Positions 12,744-20,663 of a stretch of DNA of 22,611 nt are shown here, piece after piece (position 1 is the first letter of the stretch; each line of letters starts with the position of its first letter). The stretch is taken from NCBI GenBank assembly GCA_964524225.1, contig CAZGEW010000012.1:1-22611 (forward strand), written 5' to 3'. This stretch comes from GCA-2688775 sp964524225 (GTDB lineage: Archaea > Nanobdellota > Nanobdellia > Woesearchaeales > GW2011-AR4). Made by a program: the position numbers and the translations under genes. The notes beneath the pieces were generated by a model. That model saw only the letters and a list, made by a program, of their open reading frames with translations. It was not told the DNA's origin and did no database searches.

Positions 12744-13078
12744 TTTTTCTAATTTTTTATCTAATTGGTTATTATATGTGAATTATTAAATTACAAATTT
12801 ATCGTCGATAAAAGGACACTGTAAATGGTTGAAATTAAAGCACCTGAATATATAAAACTTTCCATTTATGTGTATATGTCCTCCATATCCAAAACATTTT
12901 AGCTCATGTAGATAACTTGAATGGTTTATGCTTCAAAAAATGGCTAAATGTCCTATGCTATACTTAAAGGTTTTTGGAGTGATGCGGGCACCTTTAAGTC
13001 TTTGTACAGACGTCTGGGCTTATTAGAAAGTTGGAATATAAAAAATAATTTAAATAATGCAATAAAGTACTTTGTTGA
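12744..13078. other. 335-bp divergent intergenic region with a structured segment
   Basis: Promoter region for gyrB (minus; CATATAATAA near 12770-12779) and the rmlD-like gene (plus; AATATAAAAA at 13035-13044, predicting a leader of about 13 bases). Between them no gene was found, but 12962-12999 forms a 9-bp perfect stem ACTTAAAGG/CCTTTAAGT around a 20-nt, relatively GC-rich loop containing GTGATGCGGGCA, followed by the palindrome CAGACGTCTG (13007-13016). A small structured RNA is possible; it matches no RNA family I know. Confidence 0.4.
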
Positions 13079-13984
13079 ATGAAAGTTTTAGTTACTGGTG
13101 GTAGTGGCTTGCTTGGCAGTGCTGTTTCATTTTATTTTAAGGACTATTTTGATGTTGTAGCTACATACACAACACATAAAGTTATGATTAAGGATTGCGA
13201 GACAATCTATTTGGATATAACAAACGAAAAGAATACAATTAATTTGATAAGAAAAGTACATCCTGATATTATAGTGCATACTTCTGCTTTAGTTGGTATT
13301 AATATTTGTGAGAAAGAGAAAGAGCTTGCATATAAAGTAAATGTTGAGGGAACCAAAAATATAGTAGATGCATCACAATATACAAAATCAAAAATGATTT
13401 ACATATCAACAGATTATGTTTTTGACGGTAAAAAAGGCTCGTATAAAGAATCCGATAAGCCAAATCCTATAAATTATTATGGCAAAACTAAACTAGAGGG
13501 GGAAAAATTTATTGATGTGAAAAATGGTATAATAGTAAGGACGTCTATATACGGCTGGAACATAATAAAAGAAAAAAAGAGTTTTTCTTCATGGATTATT
13601 GATGAATTAACAGATAACAAGCAAATTAATGTTTTTGTTGATCAATTTAATTCGATGATGCTTGTTAACAACATTGCAGAGGCATTAAAAGAAATTATTG
13701 ATAAAGATTTGAATGGCATTTTAAATATTGCATCTAGCGAAAGGATAAGCAAGTATAATTTTGCAATTAAATTAGCTGAAATTTTTGATTTGAACAAAGA
13801 TTTGATAAACCCTATAAAAAATAATGACGTTGCAGGCTATGAAAAAAGGCCTTTGGATGTTTCATTAGATATTGCTAAAGCAAAAAAATTGTTAAAAACA
13901 GAATTATTGGATATCAACAACAGTTTATTAATGATGAAAGAACTAAAAAATAATAGATATTTAGAAAATTTCAAGGTGGTTTAA
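13079..13984 (+). CDS. RmlD-like NAD(P)-dependent sugar reductase
   Basis: 301-residue extended short-chain dehydrogenase similar to dTDP-4-dehydrorhamnose reductase. Visible: MKVLVTGGSGLLGSAV (dinucleotide-binding GxxGxxG), DIIVHTSALVGINICE (substrate side), YISTDYVFDGKKGSY (catalytic Thr/Ser region), NPINYYGKTKLEGE with the YxxxK pair, and VDQFNSMM. It would reduce a nucleotide-linked 4-keto sugar. It heads four tightly packed surface-polysaccharide genes; the following ATG comes right after its TAA. No RmlA, B or canonical RmlC is in the window, so rhamnose itself is not proven; another deoxysugar is possible. Confidence 0.85.
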   Translation: MKVLVTGGSGLLGSAVSFYFKDYFDVVATYTTHKVMIKDCETIYLDITNEKNTINLIRKVHPDIIVHTSALVGINICEKEKELAYKVNVEGTKNIVDASQYTKSKMIYISTDYVFDGKKGSYKESDKPNPINYYGKTKLEGEKFIDVKNGIIVRTSIYGWNIIKEKKSFSSWIIDELTDNKQINVFVDQFNSMMLVNNIAEALKEIIDKDLNGILNIASSERISKYNFAIKLAEIFDLNKDLINPIKNNDVAGYEKRPLDVSLDIAKAKKLLKTELLDINNSLLMMKELKNNRYLENFKVV

Positions 13985-14386
13985 ATGGAAGGTGTTGAAG
14001 TTAAAAAATTAATAAAGCATGTTGACAACAGAGGATGGCTTGCTGAGTTTTTCAGACCTGAAATTATAGGGAGTGATAAGCTTGGCCAAGTGACAATCAC
14101 AACTGCTCACTCCGGAATTGTTAAAGCAAATCATTATCACAAAAGAAAGCATGAATGGTATTGCGTTATTAAGGGTAAGATGGAGTTGGCTTTGAAAAAT
14201 AATAGCACAGGCGAAAGAGAAAACATTATTCTGAGCGAAGATGAGTTAAAGCTTGTAAAAATCTCACCAAATATATCACATGGATTTAAGAATATAGGCA
14301 AGGACATGCTTTACCTTTTGATGTATATAGATGAGCCTTTTAACCCTGATGAATCGGATACATTCCCAGATGTCGTTATAGAGTAA
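13985..14386 (+). CDS. Sugar-modifying cupin (dTDP-4-dehydrorhamnose 3,5-epimerase / CapF C-domain-like)
   Basis: 133-residue single-domain cupin. The metal/active-site strand KANHYHKRKHEWYCVIKGKMELAL carries the three histidines; SPNISHGFKNIGKDMLYLLMY is the second cupin motif, with the later His. The N-terminal DNRGWLAEFFRPE is typical of RmlC-related enzymes, but the fold lacks RmlC's full-length C-terminus. Starts immediately after the TAA of the RmlD-like gene, so the two likely act on the same nucleotide sugar. In CapF proteins a cupin of this kind is joined to a reductase; here they are separate adjacent genes. Exact reaction unknown. Confidence 0.78.
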   Translation: MEGVEVKKLIKHVDNRGWLAEFFRPEIIGSDKLGQVTITTAHSGIVKANHYHKRKHEWYCVIKGKMELALKNNSTGERENIILSEDELKLVKISPNISHGFKNIGKDMLYLLMYIDEPFNPDESDTFPDVVIE

Positions 14387-14409
14387 ATGATAAATACATA
14401 TGTTATAAT

Positions 14410-15618
14410 ATGCAACAAAAAAAAATACTAGTTACAACAACAACATTTCCCAGATGGAAAAATGATACTGTACCAAATTTTGTTTATGAGTTATCTAAAA
14501 AACTTTCTTCTAAATACAAAATTATAGTTCTAGCACCGCATTACAAAGGAGCTAAAAAATTTGAAAAAATGAATAATGTAGAAGTGAAAAGGTTTGTTTA
14601 TTTCAAACCAGAAAAATTGCAAAGGCTTTGCTATAATAGCGGCATAATTACTAATATGAAAGCTAGTTTTTTTGCAGCATTGCAGATGCCCTTGCTTATA
14701 ATTTCAGAATTTTTTGTTTCTTACAATATAATAAAAAAAGAAAATGTTGCTATGATTCATGCTCATTGGATGCTGCCACAAGGATTTATCGGGGTTTTTT
14801 TAAAAAAGATTTTTAGAATTCCTTTGTTAGTTACTGTGCATGGCAGTGATTTATTTCCTTTGAAAAACAGGTTTTTTATGTCACTTCAAAAATTTGTGCT
14901 AAAAAATATGAATTTTATGACTCTGAATAGTCAAGCAACAAAAAATGAACTGATAAATAGATTTCCGGACTGCACTTCCAAAATTAAAATAATCCCAATG
15001 GGCATTGACATTGAATTATTTAAGAAAAGGAATGTTGAAAAATCATTGGTGTATTTAAAAAACAAAATACTACTTTTTGTTGGTCGCTTAAATGAGCAAA
15101 AAGGGTTGCAATTTCTTATAGATGCAATGCCTAAAATTATAAAAAATGAACCTAGTGTAAAACTTTTAGTCATTGGAGAGGGTGCTTACAAAAAAAAATT
15201 ACAACAAATGGCAACTAGCAAAAATGCCAATGCCTATATTGAATTTTTAGGCGCGCTCCCTCACAAAGAAATTGCTTATTATTACAATATAGCTGATATT
15301 TTTGTTATGCCTTCTATGTCTACAAAAATAGGAACAGAAGCATTAGGTCTTGCACTTCTAGAAGCTATGGCTTCTGGCTGTGCTGTTATCGGCACAAATG
15401 TAGGCGGCATACCTTATATTATTAAGAATGGCTATAATGGGATGCTAGTTGAGCAAAAAAATAGCAATGCATTAGCAAAAGCAATCATTATGCTTATTAA
15501 AGATAAAAAAAAATCAGAAAGATTATCAAGAAACGCTGCAGAATTCGCAAGAAAAAACTATTCTTGGGATAAAGTTGCAAAGGAGTTTTTTGGTGTATAT
15601 GAAAAAATATTAAAATGA
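14410..15618 (+). CDS. GT4-family glycosyltransferase
   Basis: 402-residue GT-B glycosyltransferase. N-terminal domain: LVTTTTFPRWKNDTVPNFVYELSK and HAHWMLPQG, then VTVHGSDLF. Linker NSQATKNELI and IKIIPMGIDIELF. C-terminal nucleotide-sugar domain: LLFVGRLNEQKGLQFLIDAM, VIGEGAYKKKL, FLGALPHKEIAYYYNIADIFVMPS, then GLALLEAMASGCAVIGTNVGGIP, the E-x7-E region. It adds a hexose or deoxysugar to a lipid-linked or surface glycan, presumably in the cytoplasm. Its TGA overlaps the next ATG as ATGA. Donor and acceptor cannot be deduced. Confidence 0.9.
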   Translation: MQQKKILVTTTTFPRWKNDTVPNFVYELSKKLSSKYKIIVLAPHYKGAKKFEKMNNVEVKRFVYFKPEKLQRLCYNSGIITNMKASFFAALQMPLLIISEFFVSYNIIKKENVAMIHAHWMLPQGFIGVFLKKIFRIPLLVTVHGSDLFPLKNRFFMSLQKFVLKNMNFMTLNSQATKNELINRFPDCTSKIKIIPMGIDIELFKKRNVEKSLVYLKNKILLFVGRLNEQKGLQFLIDAMPKIIKNEPSVKLLVIGEGAYKKKLQQMATSKNANAYIEFLGALPHKEIAYYYNIADIFVMPSMSTKIGTEALGLALLEAMASGCAVIGTNVGGIPYIIKNGYNGMLVEQKNSNALAKAIIMLIKDKKKSERLSRNAAEFARKNYSWDKVAKEFFGVYEKILK

Positions 15619-16676
15619 GTGCAAATTTAAAACTACTCTTGTACAGATTTTTTCACATCGGTTTTGGAAATTTTATTTTAAAATTATTATCAAATTTTGT
15701 TACAGTAAAAAATCTTAAAAATAAAAGTAAACAAAAAAATCATCCGTTTCTTATTGCAATAACAGTTGATACAGAATCTGGTTACGTTAATAAAGATGAA
15801 AGAAGAATTTGGCAGAATGAAAATCCTGAAGCTTTAGTTGGATATTACTATGGTATAAGAAATATTCTACAAATTTTTGACAGGCATGATATTAAAGCAA
15901 CCTTTTTTCTCTCAACGCAATGCTTTTCCAGTAAAGGCAATGAATACAATAAAATAATAAGTGAACTTAAACAAGTAATAAAAAATGGTCATGAAATAGG
16001 ACTTCATCTGCATCCTGATTCTGATTTTGCATTGCAAGAAAAATTATCTAAAAAATTCAAATATACAAGTGCATTTTTTTACAGCTATAAGGAAAAATTT
16101 GAAATTATTAAGGCAACAAGGCAATTAATAAAACATCATCTTGGAAAAGATATCGAGAAAAATCTAATAAGCTTTAGATGGGGTAACTGGGCTTTAGATA
16201 CAGAAGGTGCTAAAGTAATAAACAAACTGAACTTTAAAATAGACAGCTCAGCAACCCCAAGTATTAAAGGTCATATCTTTGATGGAATGAAATATGATTG
16301 GAGCAAAGCAAATCAGCATTACCCATGGAAACTAAGCATAACAGATTATCAAGCAACTCAGCATAATAACTCTGGCATTGTAGAAATACCTATTGCCACC
16401 TTTGATTTTTGTTGGTTAAAGCTAAGAGCAGATCCAGTTAATTCTTTGTTATTGAATAAAGCTTTCATGGAATATTACAAGAAAGCAGATAGGTCAGAAA
16501 AACCATTCCCTTTTGTTATTATAACTCATAGCTCAGAGGCAACAACCAAAGATGGCAAAATCACAAAAGTATTAAACGATTTAGATAATTTTATCTCCTT
16601 TGCGATGAAATTTAAAGATGTTGAATTTGTCACATTAAGGGAAGCTTACCAAAGATTAAACAATAATTTTAAATAA
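15615..16676 (+). CDS. Polysaccharide deacetylase-like (CE4/NodB fold) protein
   Basis: 353 residues. Motifs in order: LIAITVDTESGY (general-base Asp motif), DIKATFFLSTQ, GHEIGLHLHPDSDF (metal-binding HxxxH type), ISFRWGNWALDTEG (motif 3) and FPFVIITHSSEAT (motif 5). The CE4 fold removes N- or O-acetyl groups from polysaccharides. Residues about 1-40 are basic and partly hydrophobic but there is no clear cleavable signal, so location is uncertain. It overlaps the GT4 gene by four bases and closes the sugar operon. Deacetylation of the glycan made by this cluster is the simplest reading. Confidence 0.82.
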   Translation: MSANLKLLLYRFFHIGFGNFILKLLSNFVTVKNLKNKSKQKNHPFLIAITVDTESGYVNKDERRIWQNENPEALVGYYYGIRNILQIFDRHDIKATFFLSTQCFSSKGNEYNKIISELKQVIKNGHEIGLHLHPDSDFALQEKLSKKFKYTSAFFYSYKEKFEIIKATRQLIKHHLGKDIEKNLISFRWGNWALDTEGAKVINKLNFKIDSSATPSIKGHIFDGMKYDWSKANQHYPWKLSITDYQATQHNNSGIVEIPIATFDFCWLKLRADPVNSLLLNKAFMEYYKKADRSEKPFPFVIITHSSEATTKDGKITKVLNDLDNFISFAMKFKDVEFVTLREAYQRLNNNFK

Positions 16677-16740
16677 CGTCAATCACTTCTGTATAATTAC
16701 GGGGACGTCTTATAACCTGGCTTATTATCGCCGGCTCCAG

Positions 16741-16790
16741 TCATTAGATATGGAGCTATGAGCTTTAAGCTATGATTAATCAATGGCGAT
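16741..16790 (+). other. 50-nt tRNA-Trp intron at the canonical 37/38 site
   Basis: Lies between G37 and A38. The local BHB is imperfect: CTCC against GGCG gives three of four pairs, with bulges AGT and ATA. Inside, GCTCC (partly exon) can pair with GGAGC, and TATCGCC (16726-16732) with GGCGATA (16785-16791), an alternative fold that competes with the anticodon stem. Confidence 0.75.
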
Positions 16791-16798
16791 ACCGGCTG

Positions 16799-16822
16799 AT
16801 CTTAGCAAAACTAAGAGCCGAA
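16799..16822 (+). other. 24-nt tRNA-Trp intron in the variable loop (45/46)
   Basis: CGGC (16793-16796) pairs with GCCG (16817-16820) as the central 4-bp helix; bulges are TGA and AAA; TCTTAG/CTAAGA closes the intron around CAAAA. A perfect BHB. Removal leaves variable loop TGAT. Confidence 0.87.
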
Positions 16823-16835
16823 ATCAGAGTTCAAA

Positions 16836-16849
16836 TGTTCAACTGAAAT
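16836..16849 (+). other. 14-nt tRNA-Trp intron in the T-loop (59/60)
   Basis: TTCA (16830-16833) pairs with TGAA (16844-16847); bulges AAT and ATT lie on opposite strands next to the T-stem. Removal leaves TTCAAAT. The intron is so short that it can hold only a two-base-pair inner helix. Confidence 0.8.
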
Positions 16850-16886
16850 TCTCTGCGTCCCCATATTTCTTAATTACTAAATTAAT

Positions 16887-18920
16887 CTAATAATAAGCCT
16901 CTCCCATTTCTTGGTCTGGAATTTCTTTTATGTAATCTTTAGAATCTTTGCTTATTAATCTTTTTATTCCAAAAAACATCCCTATTAAGCCTAGTAAAAC
17001 TACAATTATTACCAATATAAATCCAAAAATATCTTTTAATTTAGTAATCGAAGTTTTTACATTAATTACATTTGCCTTTAATTCAATTTGTTTTAATATG
17101 TCTTCATTACTCTTTAAAGTAACAAGTAATGTTTGTTCCCCTTCTATTTCTTCTGTAGTTGAGGCAAATATCTTAAATATTTTTGACTCTTTTGGTTTTA
17201 ATACAAAAGTGTTTGAGTCACTTAACCTTAATTTAGCCCATCCAAGTCCATCAAGCGCTAGTGTATATGTATTAGCATTTGGACCTTCATTTGTTAGACT
17301 TATATCATAGGAAACTTCATTGCCATTATTGTAAATATCTTGCTTTATTACAGGAATAGTTATTAGAACTTTATCACTAATTGTTAACTTTGGTTGGTTA
17401 CTCTTGCCTAATATAAAGAATGATATTTCTTTTACCTCACTTTCACTTCCAAATTGAGACATGACCTCTGATTTCAAGGTGTAAGTTCCACTTGGTGTAT
17501 TATCCAAAATTTTCAATATGAAATCCTCTCTTATTTCAGATAATCTGCCACTTGTCTTAATCTGGTCAATAAACCTTGCAGATGAAATTCCAAGCTCTGG
17601 AATAATTACCTTTGCAATGACTCCTTCCAGAGGAATAACGCCGCTATTCCTTATGTTTACTCTTGCTATTAGGTTTTTGCCTGCATAAACATTATCTTCT
17701 GGACTTAATGAAATACTGCTTATGAAAAATGGGAAATCCTTTTGACTTATCTTTAAACCGTACAACTTCTCTTCAGAATCGCCTTCTGCATCAACAACCT
17801 TGAGCTTGAGCTTAAAATTGCTCTGCTCAAATTTACCTATCAAAGGCAACTCTAAACTCTTAACAACATTTTCTTCTTCATCTATATCAAATGTTGTTGT
17901 AGCATCTGCAACTACATCGCCATTTTCAAACATTAATACTGCATCGATGTGAGCATCTTTTACATCTTCAAGTGAAGTTAATCTTACCTTCAAATCGAGC
18001 TCTTTAGTACCTTCTGCAATTACAACAAAGTTATTTTCATTTTCTGCTAAGGTTTTACCTTCAAGCTCAATACTGTCAATTGACACATCTAAGATTCTGC
18101 CACCATCTATAGCTCCATCACGCATCTTAAGTCCATATACTTGCTGTATAAAATCACCTTCTGCATTAATAATCTTAACTGTAAGCTCAAATGAATTACT
18201 TTGTTTTAGTCCATTTATTAACTCTAACCTCAATAAAGCAGAAGAGCTTGTCTCAGATTCTAAATCAAAGTTAGGCGATGCATCAGCTACAACAGTGCCG
18301 CTTATCAGATCCTTTAATATGGCTTCTACATGAGTATCTTCTAAATCCTCAAGAGCAGTAAACTCAACTAATACATCAAAGTCATTGCTTTCTTCTATGA
18401 AATTTGTTCTAGAAGAGGCAACTATTATCTCATTAACTCTGACTCTATCAATTGAAACATCTAAAGCTCCTTTAAATCTTGTGTGCTCAGTCTTTAGTCC
18501 ATATGTATTTTCCTCTTCATTGCCTCTAGCATCAACAATCCTTATTGTTAAGTCAAATTCTGACTCACTTTTCAGACTGTCAATCAAAAATAATGTCAAT
18601 GTAGCTCTTGAGCTCTCGTTTTTTGGCAAATCAAAATTGGTTGTGGCATCAGACACTACATCAGAACTCTGTCTTCCAGTCAATATAGCCTCAACATGTG
18701 CTTTTTCTAAAGTCTCCAAAGTTGTAAATTCAACTACAACAGAGAACACATCAGCATCTTCGATAAGATTTGTTTCTGACTCAGCTACAATTTTACCATT
18801 GACTATGACACGATCTATAGAAACATCAAAGCCTCCAAAACTAGAGCTTGCATAAGAATGATTACTAAATAAAACCATTGATAATATAAAAATCAAGAGC
18901 ATAAATATTTTTTTGTTCAT
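16887..18920 (-). CDS. Membrane-anchored repeat surface protein (S-layer-like)
   Basis: 677 residues, exported and anchored at the C-terminus. Signal peptide: IFMLLIFILSMVLFSNHSYA. Then three homologous repeats of about 115-120 residues (roughly 32-150, 151-272, 277-392), each opening with DVSIDRV or DVSIDSI, containing HVEAIL or HIDAVL and V.DA..NFD, and closing with the YGLK motif. Next come two beta-sandwich modules: a CARDB-like one (NVYAGKNLIARVNIRNSG) and a NEW3-like one (DISLTNEGPNANTYTL.L). A transmembrane helix (FGFILVIIVVLLGLIGMFFG) and short cytoplasmic tail end the protein. The start is well supported by AGGAGGT four bases before ATG. It may be a cell-envelope or adhesion protein; that function is inferred. 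Confidence 0.82.
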   Translation of the reverse strand: MNKKIFMLLIFILSMVLFSNHSYASSSFGGFDVSIDRVIVNGKIVAESETNLIEDADVFSVVVEFTTLETLEKAHVEAILTGRQSSDVVSDATTNFDLPKNESSRATLTLFLIDSLKSESEFDLTIRIVDARGNEEENTYGLKTEHTRFKGALDVSIDRVRVNEIIVASSRTNFIEESNDFDVLVEFTALEDLEDTHVEAILKDLISGTVVADASPNFDLESETSSSALLRLELINGLKQSNSFELTVKIINAEGDFIQQVYGLKMRDGAIDGGRILDVSIDSIELEGKTLAENENNFVVIAEGTKELDLKVRLTSLEDVKDAHIDAVLMFENGDVVADATTTFDIDEEENVVKSLELPLIGKFEQSNFKLKLKVVDAEGDSEEKLYGLKISQKDFPFFISSISLSPEDNVYAGKNLIARVNIRNSGVIPLEGVIAKVIIPELGISSARFIDQIKTSGRLSEIREDFILKILDNTPSGTYTLKSEVMSQFGSESEVKEISFFILGKSNQPKLTISDKVLITIPVIKQDIYNNGNEVSYDISLTNEGPNANTYTLALDGLGWAKLRLSDSNTFVLKPKESKIFKIFASTTEEIEGEQTLLVTLKSNEDILKQIELKANVINVKTSITKLKDIFGFILVIIVVLLGLIGMFFGIKRLISKDSKDYIKEIPDQEMGEAYY

Positions 18921-19075
18921 CTAACCTCCTCAATAATATACATATTTAAATTGTAAGTGTATTACTACTCTCTACTCGTATTTTGGCAGTCCAAACCACT
19001 ATATAAATGTTACTATTTTACAGTGACTTATTTTACCTCGTTTTTATTTTATTTTACTATACATACAACATTTTA

Positions 19076-19117
19076 AGTCGAAACATTTAAATATAACTTT
19101 ATGTTATAACTTCGACT
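19076..19117 (+). promoter_or_regulatory. Promoter of the PRC-barrel gene flanked by nested inverted repeats
   Basis: AGTCGAA (19076-19082) and TTCGACT (19111-19117) are exact inverse copies around the TATA-like TTTAAATATAAC. Inside, TATAAC (19092-19097) and GTTATA (19103-19108) form a second inverted repeat. A dimeric regulator would cover the box. The wider 18921-19139 interval also has TATATAAATG near 19000, usable in the minus direction for the surface-protein gene. Confidence 0.45.
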
Positions 19118-19139
19118 ATTACTGCTGAGGGAATAAAAC

Positions 19140-19403
19140 ATGCCAGAGGATGACAAGAAATTCTCAAAACAACTGATCGGTAAGACAGTTGTCAGTAAAA
19201 CAGGAAAGAGATTTGGTGAAGTAGGCGATATTATATTCGAAACAAGGTCTGGAGAACTTATACACATGGTGCTTCAAAATCCGACTTCTTATACTGAAAA
19301 GCTAGAGCTTGAAAAAGATAAGGAAGGTCATATTCTTATACCATTTAGCTCTGTAATCGCTATAGGAGATTTTATGGTTGTTGCTGAAGAAGATATAATA
19401 TAA
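19140..19403 (+). CDS. PRC-barrel domain protein
   Basis: 87 residues forming one PRC-barrel: QLIGKTVVSKTGKRFGEVGDIIFE, then SGELIHMVLQ, and ILIPFSSVIAIGDFMVVAEEDI. Such stand-alone barrels are common in archaea and are thought to be adaptor proteins; some associate with cell division (CdpB family) and others with RNA processing. The gene has its own promoter upstream and a 15-bp hairpin starting inside its stop codon, so it is probably monocistronic. No specific partner is visible here. Confidence 0.9.
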   Translation: MPEDDKKFSKQLIGKTVVSKTGKRFGEVGDIIFETRSGELIHMVLQNPTSYTEKLELEKDKEGHILIPFSSVIAIGDFMVVAEEDII

Positions 19404-19434
19404 AAATTTCAATTGCTTCGCAATTGAAATTTTT
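19402..19434. terminator. 15-bp perfect hairpin after the PRC-barrel gene
   Basis: AAAAATTTCAATTGC and its exact complement around TTC, beginning in the PRC-barrel stop codon and ending in a T run. The arms share AAATTTCAAT/ATTGAAATTT with the hairpin at 2894-2926, which hints at a repeated terminator type or dispersed palindrome. Confidence 0.6.
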
Positions 19435-19493
19435 CCAAATAATTTATTAAATATAACTATTTTCTAAATTTTTTATATGTAAAACATAAGAAA

Positions 19494-20456
19494 ATGCAAG
19501 CGGATAATGCTCTCTGGACTGAGAAATATAGACCTTCGGATTTTTCTGAAATAAAAGGTCAGAAAGAGATTGTAAAAAGGGTTAAAGCCTTTGTTGAGCA
19601 GCAAAATCTGCCTCATTTATTATTTGCAGGACCAGCTGGAGTCGGTAAATCAACATTAGCAATTGTAATAGCTAAGAAATTATATGGAAATGGTTGGCGC
19701 CATAATTTTCTTGAGCTTAATGCAAGTGATACACGTGGAATAGATACTATAAGAACTAATGTTAAGGACTTTGCAAGAACAAAGTCAATTGGGGATGTGC
19801 CATTCAAGATAATCTTTTTAGACGAAGCAGATGCCTTAACAAGGGAGGCGCAGCAAGCTTTGAGAAGAACAATGGAAAATTATACGCAGACTTGCAGATT
19901 TATTTTAAGTGCGAATTACTCATCAAAATTAATTGAGCCTATACAAAGCAGATGTGTAGTATTCAGGTTTAAGCAATTAGAGAAAAAAGATATTTTTGCA
20001 ATAATTGATAAAATTGCTGAAGATGAAAAATTAAAGATAGATGATAAAGTTAAAGATGCTTTGTACGAGATATGTGAAGGAGATTGCAGAAGATTAGAGA
20101 ATATTTTGCAAAGCTCAGCAGCTATATCAAACCACATCACAGAGGATTTAATACATTCGACAGCATCAGTAGCAAAGCCAAAAGAAATCAGAGAAGTTTT
20201 AGAGCTTGCTTTAAGCAATAGATTTATTGAAGCAAGAAATAAGTTGTTAGATTTAATGCTTAATTATGGTTTAGCAGGAATTGATATAATAAAGCAAATA
20301 CAGAAAGAGATTTTAGATTTAGATATTGATAATAAATCAAAAATGATTTTAATAGAAAAATGTGGCGAAATTGAGTTTAGAATGACAGAAGGCTCTGATG
20401 AGTTTGTGCAATTAGAAGCTTTGCTCAGTCAGTTTGTGTTAATTGGAAAGGGTTAA
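19494..20456 (+). CDS. rfcS: Replication factor C small subunit (clamp loader)
   Basis: 320-residue AAA+ ATPase that, with RFC-L, opens PCNA and loads it on primed DNA. Visible: WTEKYRPSDFSEIKGQ (RFC box), FAGPAGVGKST (Walker A, 45-54), FLELNASDTRGID, IIFLDEADALTREAQQALRRTME (Walker B DEAD), FILSANYSSKLIEPIQSRC (sensor 1 and SRC arginine-finger motif), FRFKQL, CEGDCRRLENILQ (sensor 2). Length is normal and no intein is present. ATG 19494 gives the standard N-terminus. With priS about 1.4 kb downstream, the segment has a replication theme. Confidence 0.96.
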   Translation: MQADNALWTEKYRPSDFSEIKGQKEIVKRVKAFVEQQNLPHLLFAGPAGVGKSTLAIVIAKKLYGNGWRHNFLELNASDTRGIDTIRTNVKDFARTKSIGDVPFKIIFLDEADALTREAQQALRRTMENYTQTCRFILSANYSSKLIEPIQSRCVVFRFKQLEKKDIFAIIDKIAEDEKLKIDDKVKDALYEICEGDCRRLENILQSSAAISNHITEDLIHSTASVAKPKEIREVLELALSNRFIEARNKLLDLMLNYGLAGIDIIKQIQKEILDLDIDNKSKMILIEKCGEIEFRMTEGSDEFVQLEALLSQFVLIGKG

Positions 20457-20663
20457 TTAGACCAACTCTTAAAACTTGATTCTTTATTCAATATTAATGA
20501 ATAATAGGCGAGGTTTTGCGCAATGGCAGACGAGCAAAACCGAGCACAAATTATTGTGCGAAGCACGGATTGAAAAATCAAATGATTAGATATGTAACCT
20601 ATAATAAATTAAGAAATAACATCAAACATTTAGTCTAGTTAAAAATAAGAAAAAATTATTGAT
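20457..20663. other. Convergent intergenic region with hairpins
   Basis: Two adjacent stems stand out in AT-rich DNA: GGTTTTGC/GCAAAACC (20512-20519, 20534-20541) with a 14-nt loop, and GCACAA/TTGTGC (20544-20549, 20554-20559) with loop ATTA. They lie between the ends of rfcS and the lipoprotein gene. They may terminate both transcripts or be part of a small RNA. No T-loop motif is present, so I found no tRNA here. Confidence 0.4.

Larger units (their letters stand above)
16701..16863 (+). tRNA. tRNA-Trp (CCA) with three introns
   Basis: Acceptor GGGGACG (16701-16707) pairs with CGTCCCC (16856-16862), discriminator A. D-loop AACCTGGCTTA has the conserved GG. Anticodon stem GCCGG (16730-16734) pairs with CCGGC (16792-16796); the loop reads CTCCAG, a 50-nt intron, then A, giving CTCCAGA with anticodon CCA. 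Variable loop TG, a 24-nt intron, then AT. T-stem CAGAG/CTCTG, and T-loop TTCAAAT once a 14-nt intron is removed. Mature length is 75 nt, CCA not encoded. The D-stem is weak (two or three pairs), so a defective gene or further processing is possible. A TATA-like TTTTAAATAA overlaps the stop codon upstream, 25-30 bases before the tRNA. Confidence 0.87.

Noticed and set aside
12962..13016. C/D box or H/ACA guide RNA
   Set aside because: A GTGATG resembles box C, but no matching D box or ACA in the right place could be found.
16701..16863. MITE-like element with terminal inverted repeats GGGGACG/CGTCCCC
   Set aside because: The termini are the acceptor stem of a tRNA; the inner stems match anticodon and T-arms, and no target duplication flanks them.
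19494..20456. Intein in rfcS
   Set aside because: Archaeal RFC genes often carry inteins, but the Walker A and following motifs are continuous and the length is normal.
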